64,000 nucleotides of DNA from an uncultured Agromyces sp. (GTDB lineage Bacteria; Actinomycetota; Actinomycetes; Actinomycetales; Microbacteriaceae). Position numbers and translations under genes: made by a program. A model generated the notes under the pieces. It was not told where the DNA came from, made no database searches, and saw nothing but the letters and a program-made list of their open reading frames with translations. Within the stretch, counting starts at the first letter, position 1; each line of letters opens with the position of its first letter. Below, one piece after another: positions 45,056 to 53,915 of this stretch. The DNA is taken from contig CAJXGN010000008.1 in assembly GCA_913053875.1 (NCBI GenBank), forward strand, positions 1 to 64,000, given 5' to 3'.

Positions 45056-47389
45056 TCAGTCGTTCGACCCGGGTCGCACGGTCGCCGGCACGATGCGGGG
45101 ATCCGTCGCCGACACCGGGTAGGCGTCGCCGACCACCTCGACGCGGACCGTCGACTCCTTCGCCGCGCACGACTCACCGACCCACAGTTCGAGGGCGCCG
45201 GGCTCGACCATGCGGCGGCCGCTCACGCCGGTGAACGCGAACCGCGTGGTCGGCACGTCGAACGTCACGATCGCCTCCTCGCCCGGCGCGAGCGCCACGC
45301 GCTGGAACGCGACCAGCTGGGCGAGTGGGCGTGCCACGCTCGCGATCTCGTCGTGGGCGTAGAGCTGTACGACGTCGGTACCCGCGCGTGCGCCCGTGTT
45401 GCGGACGCGCACCTGCACGGTGAGGCGCCCATCCGAGGCGACCTCGGCGGGCGCCGACAGCCGGCGCGCGAAGGTCGTGTAGGTGAGGCCGTGCCCGAAC
45501 GGCAGCACGGGGGAGTTGTCCGCGCTCGTGACGGCGTTGGGTCCGCCGAGCAGCGGCTGCAGGTACGAGTACGGCTGCGACCCCGCCGAGCGCGGCAGCG
45601 ACACCGGCAGGCGCCCCGACGGCGCCTCGCGGCCGGAGAGGATCGCCGCGATCGCCTCGGCGCCCTCCTCGCCCGGGAAGAACGCCTGCAGCACCGCGGC
45701 CGGGGGCCGCTCGCCCTCGATCGCCCAGCCCAGCGCATACGGGCGGCCGGTGAGCAGCACCAGGACGACCGGGGTGCCGGTGGCCAGGACCGCCTCGACC
45801 AGCTGCCGCTGTCGTCCGGGCAGCTCGAGGTCGTCGACGTCGTTGCCCTCGCCGACCGTCCCTCGTCCGAACAGGCCCGCGCGGTCGCCCACCACGGCGA
45901 CCACGACGTCCGCCTCCTCGGCGGCGGACACCGCGGCTGCGATGCCCGACTCGTCGGTGCCCTCGACATCGCATCCCCGCTCGTATCGCACGTCGGCATC
46001 GGCGAACTCGCTCCGCAGGCGATCCAGCGCGCTCGGCACCTCGAACCCGAGCGGCACACCGGGGTGGTGCGGCAGCACGTGGTTGGCGAACGAGTAGCAG
46101 CCCATCAGCGCCTCGGGTGCGTCGGCGTTCGGGCCGATCACGGCGATGCGCGGGGTCGGGGCGAGGGGGAGCGTGCCGTCGTTCGTCAGCAGCACGACGG
46201 ACTCGCCCGCGAGTGCGCGCGCCAGCTCACGGTGCGCGGGCGAATCGAGGTCGACCTCGGCCGGCGGGTCGTCGAAGGTCTCGTCGAGCAGGCCCAGCTC
46301 CTCCTTCTGGCGCAGCACGCGCCGTACGGCGCGATCGACCAGCGCCGTCGGCGTCCGTCCGTCGCGGAGACGCTCGAGCAGCGGACCGGCGAACGTGTCG
46401 CCGGTCGGGAGCTCGACGTCGATGCCCGCGGCGAGTGCGAGGTGCGCGGCTTCGCCGGGGTCGCGGGCGACGGCGTGCATGGTGTGGAGGAAGGCGACCG
46501 AGAAGTAGTCCGCCACCACGGGGCCGTCGAAGCCCAGCTCGCCACGCAGCACCTCATCGAGGATGTCCGCGGAGGCGGCGACCGGCACGCCGTCGATCGC
46601 GGCGTATGAGTTCATGACGCTGCGAGCCCCGCCGTCGCGGATCGCCATCTCGAACGGCGGGAGCATGACGTCGGCCAGCTCGCGCCGGCCCATGCTCACG
46701 GGCGCGTGGTTGCGGCCCGACTGCGATGCCGAGTACCCGACGAAGTGCTTCAGCGTGGCGTGCACGCCGGCGTCCTGGAGTCCGCGCACGTACGCGGTGC
46801 CCACGGTGCCCACGAGGTAGGGATCCTCGCCGATGCATTCGTCGACGCGGCCCCAGCGCGGGTCGCGCACGACGTCCAGCACGGGCGCGAGGCCCTGGTG
46901 GATGCCCAGCACCCGCATCGACCGGCCGATCGCCGCGCCGGTGCGCTCGACGAGCTCGGGGTCGAAGGCGGCGCCCCAGGCGAGGGGCGTCGGGAAGGTC
47001 GCCGCCTTCCACGCGGCCAGGCCCGTGAGGCACTCCTCGTGGACGATCGCCGGAATGCCGGGCCGGGTCTCCTCACGGAGTCGGCGCTGCTCGGCCCAGA
47101 GCCAGGCGGCACGCTCGACCGGGTCTACCGGCCGGGTACCGTACACGCGGGTGAGATGGCCGAGCCCGTGGACGGTCGCCTCCTCGTACCTCGTGGAAGT
47201 CGCCATCTCGCCGGCCATCGGCGCCACCGTCTCGTCGCCCTGATCGACCCAGAACCCGACCAGCTGCGCGACCTTCTCCTCGATGCTCATCGAGGCGAGC
47301 AGCGCTTCGACGCGGTCGCTCGCGGCAGGTGCCCCGAGGTCGGATGCCTGAGGGCGCGCCGTCGCCTGCGTGGTCGTCACCTCGGTCAT
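45056..47389 (-). CDS. GH3 beta-glucosidase/beta-xylosidase
   Basis: A 777-residue glycoside hydrolase family 3 enzyme. The TIM barrel has the substrate residues KH in ATLKHFVGY and the nucleophile Asp294 in GFDGPVVADYFSV. The alpha/beta sandwich starts at about 405 (RIAVIGPNADAPEALMGCYSF), and a C-terminal fibronectin-III-like domain (LTVQVRVRNTGARAGTDVVQLYAHD) ends the protein. There is no signal peptide, so it works on imported oligosaccharides. The start overlaps the stop of the upstream permease in an ATGA, placing the enzyme at the end of the importer operon. Gluco- or xylo-oligosaccharides are the likely substrates. Confidence 0.94.
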   Translation of the reverse strand: MTEVTTTQATARPQASDLGAPAASDRVEALLASMSIEEKVAQLVGFWVDQGDETVAPMAGEMATSTRYEEATVHGLGHLTRVYGTRPVDPVERAAWLWAEQRRLREETRPGIPAIVHEECLTGLAAWKAATFPTPLAWGAAFDPELVERTGAAIGRSMRVLGIHQGLAPVLDVVRDPRWGRVDECIGEDPYLVGTVGTAYVRGLQDAGVHATLKHFVGYSASQSGRNHAPVSMGRRELADVMLPPFEMAIRDGGARSVMNSYAAIDGVPVAASADILDEVLRGELGFDGPVVADYFSVAFLHTMHAVARDPGEAAHLALAAGIDVELPTGDTFAGPLLERLRDGRTPTALVDRAVRRVLRQKEELGLLDETFDDPPAEVDLDSPAHRELARALAGESVVLLTNDGTLPLAPTPRIAVIGPNADAPEALMGCYSFANHVLPHHPGVPLGFEVPSALDRLRSEFADADVRYERGCDVEGTDESGIAAAVSAAEEADVVVAVVGDRAGLFGRGTVGEGNDVDDLELPGRQRQLVEAVLATGTPVVLVLLTGRPYALGWAIEGERPPAAVLQAFFPGEEGAEAIAAILSGREAPSGRLPVSLPRSAGSQPYSYLQPLLGGPNAVTSADNSPVLPFGHGLTYTTFARRLSAPAEVASDGRLTVQVRVRNTGARAGTDVVQLYAHDEIASVARPLAQLVAFQRVALAPGEEAIVTFDVPTTRFAFTGVSGRRMVEPGALELWVGESCAAKESTVRVEVVGDAYPVSATDPRIVPATVRPGSND

Positions 47390-48267
47390 CCCTTCACCGC
47401 TCCCGTGAGTCCGCCCACGATCCGCCGCTCGAACAGGCTGAAGAAGACGAGCGCCGGGATCATCGAGAGCGACGTGAACGCCAGGACCTTCGCCGTGTCC
47501 ACCGAGTACTGCGACGAGAACGCCTGAACGCCGAGCGGCAGCGTGAACGACGCCTCGTTGTTCAGGATGAACAGCGGCAGCAGGTAGGCGTTCCAGCTGC
47601 CGATGAACGCGAGGATGCTCACCGTGATCACTCCCGGGATCGACAGCGGCAGCACCATTCGCCAGAAGAACGAGAGCCGTCCGCACCCGTCGATCGACGC
47701 CGCCTCCTGGATCTCGTCGGGGATCGCCCGCAGGAACGGGACCAGGATGATCACGGTCACCGGCAGCGCGAACGCGATCTGGGGCAGGATCACCCCGGGC
47801 AACGTGTTCATGAGGCCGAGGTTGCGCACCACGATGTACAGGGGCGTGATCGCCACGGTGATCGGGAACATCAGACCGGCCGCGAAGAGGGCGTACAGCA
47901 GCCCGCGCCCGCGGAAGCTGTACCGGGCGAGCACGTAGCTCGCCATCAGCCCGAGCGCGACGGCGCCCGCCGTCGTCGCGACGCCGACCACCGTGGAGTT
48001 CCACACCTCACCCCAGAAGATCGGGCTCACGAGCACGTCCAGGTAGTTCTGGATGACCCACGGGTCCGGCAGCCCGCCGGGCTCGACGGTGATCTGCGAG
48101 TTCGTGCGGAATCCGCCGAGGATGATGTAGGCGACGGGGCCGAGCATCAGCGCGATCACCACGAGGGCGACGAAGTAGACGATCGGCGAGCCCCACGGCA
48201 GGCGGCGCGAGTCGGAGCGACGCCGCGTCGATCCGTTCCGGGTGGTCAGGGTCATGGTGGCGCTCAC
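47386..48267 (-). CDS. ABC transporter permease (CUT1, MalG-type)
   Basis: A 293-residue permease with six hydrophobic helices and the EAA loop EIQEAASIDGCGRLSFFWRMVLPLSIPG. It ends VGGLTGAVKG. The GTG start overlaps the upstream permease stop (GTGA) and its own stop overlaps the GH3 start, so the operon is tightly coupled. Confidence 0.92.
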   Translation of the reverse strand: MSATMTLTTRNGSTRRRSDSRRLPWGSPIVYFVALVVIALMLGPVAYIILGGFRTNSQITVEPGGLPDPWVIQNYLDVLVSPIFWGEVWNSTVVGVATTAGAVALGLMASYVLARYSFRGRGLLYALFAAGLMFPITVAITPLYIVVRNLGLMNTLPGVILPQIAFALPVTVIILVPFLRAIPDEIQEAASIDGCGRLSFFWRMVLPLSIPGVITVSILAFIGSWNAYLLPLFILNNEASFTLPLGVQAFSSQYSVDTAKVLAFTSLSMIPALVFFSLFERRIVGGLTGAVKG

Positions 48268-49283
48268 TTCGCACCCCTCTCGGTGATGGCGCCGGCGGTG
48301 TCGCGCCGCAGGACGAAGCGCTGGTAGAGCAGCGCCACGACCATGGAGATCAGGAAGATGACGACGGCGACGGCGTTGCCGTAGCCGAAGTTCCCGGCGT
48401 TGCGGCCGGTCGCGACCATGTAGATCGCCATCGTGTTGGTGCCGGCGACCGAGGAGACGTACTGGCCCCAGATGATGTAGACGAGGTCGAACAGCTGGAG
48501 CGCGCCGATGATCGACAGGAACGCCCAGATGCGGATGGTGGGCCCGAGCAGCGGGATGGTGATGCGTCGTTGGATCTGCCAGAACGACGCGCCGTCGATG
48601 GATGCGGCCTCGTACAGTTCCTCGGGGATGCCCTGCAAGCCCGCGAGGAAGAGGATGACGGCGAAGCCGACGTACTTCCAGGTGAGGATGCCCATCAGGG
48701 TCCAGATCGCGATGTCGGGGTCGGCGAGCCAGTCCTGTGCGAGCCAGCCGAGGCCGGCGTTCTCCAGCACCCCGTTGAGGGCGCCGTTCGTCGCCAGCAT
48801 GAGGCTGAAGCCCGTGCCGACCACGACCTCGGCGATCACGTAGGGCACGAAGATCAGCACTCGGATCACCGATTGGCCCCGCATCCGACGGTTGAGCAGC
48901 AGTGCCAGCAGCAGCGCGATGGGTCCCTGGATGACCAGCGACATCACGACGATGAACAAGTTGTGCCCGAGTGCCTGCTGGAAGTTCGGGTCGTTGAAGA
49001 TGGTGACGTAGTTCAGGAGCCCGACGAAGTCGGTCGCGGGCCCGAACCCCGACCAGCGGAAGAACCCGTAGTAGGCCGCCATGATGACGGGAACGATGAC
49101 GAACCCGAGGAAGACGAGCACCGCCGGTCCCGCCATCAGCAGGACCTCGAGTCGTCCGGACCAGTTCAGTCCGCGCGGGCGTCGGCGTTCCCGGGACACC
49201 GGCGGAGGCGGCAGTGCGCCGCCTCCGCCGTGTGGCGCGAGATCGCGAGCGTCCGATGTGCGGGACATCTCGCGTGTGCTCAT
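48264..49283 (-). CDS. ABC transporter permease (CUT1, MalF-type)
   Basis: A 339-residue permease. The N-terminal ~45 residues are charged and proline-rich; helices begin at VLLMAGPAVLVFLGFVIVPVIMAAYYGFF. The EAA loop is ELYEAASIDGASFWQIQRRITIPLLGP. Its ATG follows the binding-protein stop by one base. Partner of the next permease. Confidence 0.92.
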   Translation of the reverse strand: MSTREMSRTSDARDLAPHGGGGALPPPPVSRERRRPRGLNWSGRLEVLLMAGPAVLVFLGFVIVPVIMAAYYGFFRWSGFGPATDFVGLLNYVTIFNDPNFQQALGHNLFIVVMSLVIQGPIALLLALLLNRRMRGQSVIRVLIFVPYVIAEVVVGTGFSLMLATNGALNGVLENAGLGWLAQDWLADPDIAIWTLMGILTWKYVGFAVILFLAGLQGIPEELYEAASIDGASFWQIQRRITIPLLGPTIRIWAFLSIIGALQLFDLVYIIWGQYVSSVAGTNTMAIYMVATGRNAGNFGYGNAVAVVIFLISMVVALLYQRFVLRRDTAGAITERGAK

Positions 49284-49284
49284 C

Positions 49285-50574
49285 TCAGCCCTGCGCCCCA
49301 GCCGTCTGGACGGTCTCGACGAACTGCTCCGGCGAGCTGTTGCCCGCGAGCATGTCGACCACGGCGACGTTCAGCGCGTTGCCGACGTTCTGACCGAGCA
49401 CCGTGTCGAGCCACTGCGAGACGAACGGGGCGTTGTTGTACGCCTCGAGGATCTGCTGCAGGTACGGCTCGGTGATCGCCTCCTGGGCGACGGTGTTCAC
49501 CACCGGCGAGTTGAAGGCCTCGTAGTACAGGGTCTGCTGCTCGGCGGACGCGATGAAGTTGAGGAAGTCCGCGCACTCGACGGGCGCCTGTGCGGCGCAC
49601 GAGTAGCCGTCGACGCCGCCCATGATCGATCCGGGCTCGCCGTCGCCGCCCTCGATCTCGGGGAACGGGAACCAGGCGAGGTCGGGCAGCGGCTGCTCGT
49701 CGGGGGTGAGCGAGGCGATCACGCCCGGGTCCCAGGCGCCCATGAGCTCCATTGCGGCCTGCCGGTTGGCGATGAGGCCGGCCGAACTGCTCGCGCCCTG
49801 CTGTGCGGGCGTCGTGAGGAACCCGTCGTTGAACGGCTCGATGGCGGCGAAGTCCTCGAGGTCCTCGGCGGCGCGCAGCCAGCACGCGTCGCTGAAGTCC
49901 TTCGTGTCTCCCGTCTCCTCGATCACCGCGGGGCTGCACTCGCGGATGGCGAAGAAGTAGTACCAGTGCGCCGCGGGCCAGGCGTCCTTCGCACCGAGGG
50001 CGATCGGGGCGATGCCCGTGTCCTTGAGCGCCTCGACCGCGTCCTCGAGCTCGGCGATCGTCGTCGGGTTCTCGGCGATGCCGGCTTCGTCGAACGCCTG
50101 CTGCGCGTAGAACAGACCGCCGGGCAGCACGGAGAGCGGCATGGCCCAGACCTTGTCCTGGTAGGTCTCCGCGGCGAAGGAGCCCTCGGGGATCTCGGCC
50201 TTGACGTCGTCGGAGATGAGGTCGGTCAGGTCCATGAGCTGGCCGGCGTTGACCATCGCGGTCATCTTGCCGCCACCGCGCTGCAGGAAGATGTCCGGCG
50301 GGTCGCCCGCATTGAGCGCGGTCTGCAACTTGCCGTCCAGGTCCTCGTTCTGAATCGACTGCATCTCGATCGTGACGTTCGGGTTCTCCGCCTCGAAGGC
50401 GGCGATGGCGTCCGTCCAGAACTGCTGACCGGGGCCCGTCGTGGAGTTCTGCCAGAGCGTCATCTCGACCGCCCCGTCGTCGCCCGAACCGCCGTTGTCG
50501 GCGGCACAGCCGGTGAACACGAGGGCGCCGACCGCCAGAGCCGCCGCACCTCCCGCGAGTTTCCTGTGCTTCAT
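49285..50574 (-). CDS. ABC transporter sugar-binding lipoprotein (CUT1)
   Basis: A 429-residue binding protein with lipobox VFTGCAA and the typical MTLWQNSTTGPG ... AFEAENPNVTIEMQS ... GDPPDIFLQRGGG pattern. Start at 50574 was chosen because GAGGAGA lies directly upstream. First gene of the importer-GH3 operon, divergent from the LacI gene at 50755 with which it shares a 180-base regulatory region. Confidence 0.93.
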   Translation of the reverse strand: MKHRKLAGGAAALAVGALVFTGCAADNGGSGDDGAVEMTLWQNSTTGPGQQFWTDAIAAFEAENPNVTIEMQSIQNEDLDGKLQTALNAGDPPDIFLQRGGGKMTAMVNAGQLMDLTDLISDDVKAEIPEGSFAAETYQDKVWAMPLSVLPGGLFYAQQAFDEAGIAENPTTIAELEDAVEALKDTGIAPIALGAKDAWPAAHWYYFFAIRECSPAVIEETGDTKDFSDACWLRAAEDLEDFAAIEPFNDGFLTTPAQQGASSSAGLIANRQAAMELMGAWDPGVIASLTPDEQPLPDLAWFPFPEIEGGDGEPGSIMGGVDGYSCAAQAPVECADFLNFIASAEQQTLYYEAFNSPVVNTVAQEAITEPYLQQILEAYNNAPFVSQWLDTVLGQNVGNALNVAVVDMLAGNSSPEQFVETVQTAGAQG

Positions 50575-50712
50575 GTGATCTCTCCTCATTGAGTACGCGG
50601 CCGGCACTGGCTCGCGTCGGTGCAGTCAGCGGAGGCAGTCGAAGGTTCGGATGCCGGTCCGCAGGGTTCGAACGGAACGGCAGCAGTGTGCCCATGCATC
50701 GCGAAGTTCGTC

Positions 50713-50727
50713 AAACGTTTTCGAAAA
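50713..50727. promoter_or_regulatory. Overlapping palindromes, probable LacI operator
   Basis: AAACGTTT (50713-50720) and TTTTCGAAAA (50718-50727) are two perfect palindromes that share bases, each with a central CG. The part AACGTTTTC matches the operators before the lyase (54685) and GH35 (61884) genes. It is in the divergent region between the binding-protein and LacI genes. Confidence 0.65.
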
Positions 50728-50742
50728 TGTCAGGTAACGATC

Positions 50743-50748
50743 TAGTCT
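50743..50748 (+). promoter_or_regulatory. TAGTCT -10 element of a leaderless promoter
   Basis: TAGTCT followed by six bases and the ATG at 50755. The palindromic operator lies 15 bases upstream of it, inside the promoter, consistent with autoregulation. Confidence 0.55.
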
Positions 50749-50754
50749 TGCCCC

Positions 50755-51759
50755 ATGACCTCTCGCGTGACCATCCACGACGTCGCCGCCGCGGCGGGCG
50801 TCTCGGTGTCGACGGTGTCGAAGGCCGTCAACGGCCGGTACGGCGTGCGGGAGGACACGATGCGGCGCGTGCAGCGCGCGGTGCGCGACCTCGGCTACGA
50901 GTCCAACCTCGGGGCGCGCAGCATGCGGGCGCAGCGCACCGGTGTCGTCGGCGTGCTCGTCGCCGACGTGGAGCCGTTCAGTGCGGAGGTGCTCAAGGGT
51001 GTGAGCGCCGCGCTCCACGGCACGCCGTACGACCTGCTCGCCTACAGCGGGTCCCGCGAGACGGGCAGCGACGGCTGGGAGCGGCGTTCGCTCAACCGTC
51101 TCAGCGGGTCGATCATCGACGGGGCGATCCTCGTGACCCCCACCGTGCTCGACGCCCAGTCGACCATCCCGGTCGTCGCGGTCGACCCCCACGCGGGGCC
51201 CGCGGACGTGCCCACCGTGGAGTCCGACAGCTACTCGGGAGCGCGCGAAGCCGTGCAGTACCTGATCGACCTCGGCCACGAGCGGATCGGGCTCGTGGCC
51301 GGCCGCGCCGACCTCCGATCGTCGGCGGCACGCGCAGCGGGCTACCGGAAGGCCCTGACGGCGTCCGGGCTGCGCGTCGACCCGGAGTTGATCGTGGACG
51401 GCGAGTACGACGAGCGCATCACGCGCGGGGTAGCCCGCCGACTGCTGCAGCACCCGGCGCGTCCGACCGCGATCTTCGCGGCGAACGACATCTCGGCGCT
51501 CGCCGTGATCGACACGGCGATCGAACTCGGCCTCGACGTGCCCGCCGACCTGTCGGTCATCGGGTTCGACGACGTTCCCGAGGCGTCGCGCGGGATGACC
51601 GGCCTGACGACCGTGCGGCAGCAGATGCACCGCATCGGGTCGGAGGCCGCGCGGATGCTGGTCGCGCTGATGGCCGGGCAGGAGCCGCGCAGCACCCACG
51701 TGCGCTTCCAGACCAGGCTCATCGCCCGGTCCACGACCGCTCGGCCCGGCGGCGGCTGA
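50755..51759 (+). CDS. LacI family transcriptional regulator
   Basis: A 334-residue LacI-type repressor: helix-turn-helix TIHDVAAAAGVSVSTVSKAVNGRYGV (about 6-31), hinge to about 60, then the effector domain with SYSGAREAVQYLIDLGHERIGLVAG, FAANDISALAVIDTA and GFDDVPEASRGMTGLTTVRQQMHRIG. It is divergent from the importer-GH3 operon, its presumed target. The AACGTTTTC element also found before two other carbohydrate genes suggests a wider regulon. Confidence 0.93.
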   Translation: MTSRVTIHDVAAAAGVSVSTVSKAVNGRYGVREDTMRRVQRAVRDLGYESNLGARSMRAQRTGVVGVLVADVEPFSAEVLKGVSAALHGTPYDLLAYSGSRETGSDGWERRSLNRLSGSIIDGAILVTPTVLDAQSTIPVVAVDPHAGPADVPTVESDSYSGAREAVQYLIDLGHERIGLVAGRADLRSSAARAAGYRKALTASGLRVDPELIVDGEYDERITRGVARRLLQHPARPTAIFAANDISALAVIDTAIELGLDVPADLSVIGFDDVPEASRGMTGLTTVRQQMHRIGSEAARMLVALMAGQEPRSTHVRFQTRLIARSTTARPGGG

Positions 51760-51785
51760 CGCGCGCCGATGGTGCCGACGCGCGA

Positions 51786-51926
51786 CTACCCCGCCGGCGC
51801 GACCTGCGCCCGCACCGCCTCGGCGACCGCTGCCTCGTCGCGGATGGGTGTCGACCTCGGGTAGTTCGTCGTGAGGAAGTGCTGCGCGTAGGCGAGGAAG
51901 AACGCGTACGGCTCGACGATGCCTAC
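51786..51926 (-). pseudogene. C-terminal coding remnant (unknown protein)
   Basis: On the minus strand one frame reads GIVEPYAFFLAYAQHFLTTNYP and continues RSTPIRDEAAVAEAVRAQVAPAG to a TAG at 51786. The residue composition is protein-like and no start codon or ribosome binding site is found at its 5' side, where the promoter of the next plus-strand gene now lies. I read it as the tail of a broken gene. The family is not recognised; a non-coding interpretation is possible. Confidence 0.3.
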
Positions 51927-51929
51927 GCT
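51924..51929 (+). promoter_or_regulatory. TACGCT -10 element
   Basis: TACGCT lies 36 bases before the start at 51965; GGAGG lies within the resulting leader, at about 51953. Confidence 0.4.
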
Positions 51930-51964
51930 GGGAAGCGCAGCGCAGCGGAACGGAGGACGCAGGA

Positions 51965-52765
51965 ATGAGCACGCGGCGACCGTGGCATGGTCCTCCGGGC
52001 AGACCCGAGCACTACCCCTGGGCCCCGTCGCCCGCGAACCGGATGCTGCTCGAGGCAGGCGTGCATCCGCTGCGCCCCCGAGCCGGGCGGGGCGTCCACC
52101 TCGCGCGAGTGCACGCTCGGGCCGGGGTCACGACCGTGGAACGGCTCCTCGCGCGCGAGGGGGCGGCTCCCATCGCCGAGCGGACGCTGGTGGTCGCCAT
52201 CGGCTCGAACGCGTCGCCCGAGGTGATCGCGGGCAAGTACGCGAACGCGGCGAGCGGATGCCACTGGGCGACGCCGTTCCTGACCGGCGTGCTCCACGGC
52301 GTCGGGGTCGGCTACTCCGCGCACGTCACCCGGCGCGGCTACATCCCCGCCGCGCCCCACGCCAGCGCGAACGCCGTCACGCCCGTGGTCGCCGCGTGGT
52401 TCGACGACGCGCAGCTCGAGGTCGTCGACGCGACGGAACGCAACTACGACCGCGTCGAACTCGATGCCCGGTCGCATCCGCTCGTGCTCGACTCGGGGGA
52501 GCGCCCGCGGTCGTACTCTGCCTACGTCTCACGGCACGGCCTCATCGGCGCCGCCGAATCACCCGGTCCGGTCGTGTTCGACACGCAGGAGGCGATCCAC
52601 GGTCATCTCGCGGATGCGACGCGAGACCGGTCGTTCGCGGGTGTCGCCGCCGAGGTCTGCGACCTCCTCGCGCAGCCCGACGGGGCGGCGCGCGCGACCG
52701 CGGCGCTGCACGCAGGCCACGTCGTCGCCCACGGCCTGGAGGTCCGGAGGGGGCCCGACGGCTAG
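51965..52765 (+). CDS. Gamma-glutamylcyclotransferase-like protein (tentative)
   Basis: A 266-residue protein. After an arginine- and proline-rich N-terminal ~65 residues, the pattern LVVAIGSNASPEVIAGKYANAA ... TPFLTGVLHGVGVGYSAHVTRRGYIPAA ... VAAWFDDAQLEVVDATERNYDRVEL resembles the gamma-glutamylcyclotransferase/AIG2 fold: a GSN start and a late acidic E-x-N-Y-x-R-V segment. The match is distant and the catalytic Glu is not certain. GGAGG precedes the ATG. It is followed by the Fic gene. Confidence 0.5.
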   Translation: MSTRRPWHGPPGRPEHYPWAPSPANRMLLEAGVHPLRPRAGRGVHLARVHARAGVTTVERLLAREGAAPIAERTLVVAIGSNASPEVIAGKYANAASGCHWATPFLTGVLHGVGVGYSAHVTRRGYIPAAPHASANAVTPVVAAWFDDAQLEVVDATERNYDRVELDARSHPLVLDSGERPRSYSAYVSRHGLIGAAESPGPVVFDTQEAIHGHLADATRDRSFAGVAAEVCDLLAQPDGAARATAALHAGHVVAHGLEVRRGPDG

Positions 52766-52792
52766 TCGACACCGTCCCACTCGCGCCGCAGA

Positions 52793-52824
52793 AACCCGAA
52801 CTACGCGTCCCGTTAGTTCGGGTT
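52793..52824. promoter_or_regulatory. 11-bp inverted repeat upstream of the Fic gene (probable operator)
   Basis: AACCCGAACTA (52793-52803) and TAGTTCGGGTT (52814-52824) are perfect inverted copies ten bases apart. A direct repeat GGTTACGGTTAC overlaps the right arm, and TACGGT there could serve as the -10 element, so the repeat overlaps the promoter. An autoregulatory site for the Fic protein, which has a C-terminal winged-helix-like part, is a good hypothesis. Confidence 0.65.
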
Positions 52825-52850
52825 ACGGTTACTTCAGTGCGCCGACTGCG

Positions 52851-53915
52851 ATGGTCACCGCTTCTGAGGAAGCGCTCGTCGCCGTGGGACGGGTGGACTC
52901 CAGCGCAGCGGTGCACTCCTCGGCGCTCGGCCGCTTCCTGATCCGTACGGAGTCCGTCGCCTCGTCGAAGATCGAGCGCATCTCCGCCAGCGCCGACGAC
53001 TACGCACGTGCGATCGCCGGCAGTCGTGGGAACGCCTCGGCGGTGAGCATGGTCGCCGCGACCGCCGCCCTGCAGAAACTCGTCGACGTCGTCGGCGAAC
53101 GGGGCGAGGTGCTCGTGGACGATGTGCTCGAGGCGCACCACGCCTTGATGCGGGACGATCCGATCGAGCAGGACTACGCGGGACGCTTCCGAGACATGCA
53201 GAACTGGATCGGCGGGTCGGACCACTCGCCGAGGGGGGCACTGTACGTTCCGCCCGCCCCCGGCCGCGTCGACGATCTGATGCGTGATCTCGTCGCGTAC
53301 CTCAACCGCGACGACGTGCCGGCGCTTGTTCAGGCGTCGATCGCCCACGCGCAGTTCGAGTCGATCCATCCGTTCACCGACGGCAACGGCCGCATCGGCA
53401 GGGCGCTCGTGTCGGCCGCACTGCGCCGAAGAGGAGTGACCAGGCACAGCGTGATCCCGCTCGCATCCGGCATCCTGGCGAGACGCGACGAGTACTTCGA
53501 CTCCCTCGGTGCGTACCGCGCCGGGCAGCCGGGGTCGATCGTCGGTCTCTTCGTCCGATCCGCCGAGGTTGCGGCGACCGAAGCGTGGGATTCGATCGAG
53601 CGCATCACCGCCCTTCCCTCCGAATGGGCGACCGAACTGCGGCCGCGCGCGGGTTCGGCGGTCGCACGGCTCCTGCCGCTGCTGTTCGACCACCCCGTGC
53701 TCGACGCAGCCGAGGTGGAGCGACTCTCGGGCGTGGGCCCGGTGCAGACGTACGCCGCGATCGATCGTTTGGTCGAGGCGGGCATCATGCGAGAGATCAC
53801 GGGGCGGAAGCGAGATCGGGTCTGGGTGGCATCCACCCTGCTCGCCGAGCTCGACGATCTCGATCGCCGCATCCAGGCGTGGATGCGAGCGCCGGAGGAG
53901 AATGGCAGAGGATGA
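52851..53915 (+). CDS. Fic family protein with C-terminal winged-helix-like region
   Basis: A 354-residue Fic protein. The AMPylation motif HPFTDGNGRIGR lies at 173-184 and is intact. An N-terminal inhibitory helix of the class II type is present as S38-SKIE-R43; the family pattern (S/T)xxxE(G/N) ends in Gly or Asn, here Arg. The region after about 270 (LDAAEVERLSGVGPVQTYAAIDRLVEAGIMREITGRKRDRVWV) looks like a winged helix that could bind DNA. Fic enzymes usually transfer AMP from ATP to a protein hydroxyl; the target is unknown. The start has no strong ribosome binding site. Confidence 0.88.
   Translation: MVTASEEALVAVGRVDSSAAVHSSALGRFLIRTESVASSKIERISASADDYARAIAGSRGNASAVSMVAATAALQKLVDVVGERGEVLVDDVLEAHHALMRDDPIEQDYAGRFRDMQNWIGGSDHSPRGALYVPPAPGRVDDLMRDLVAYLNRDDVPALVQASIAHAQFESIHPFTDGNGRIGRALVSAALRRRGVTRHSVIPLASGILARRDEYFDSLGAYRAGQPGSIVGLFVRSAEVAATEAWDSIERITALPSEWATELRPRAGSAVARLLPLLFDHPVLDAAEVERLSGVGPVQTYAAIDRLVEAGIMREITGRKRDRVWVASTLLAELDDLDRRIQAWMRAPEENGRG

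Noticed and set aside
47390..48004. Upstream extension of the GH3 frame into the permease gene
   Set aside because: It reads antiframe through a good permease gene; the ATGA overlap at 47386-47389 gives a natural start.
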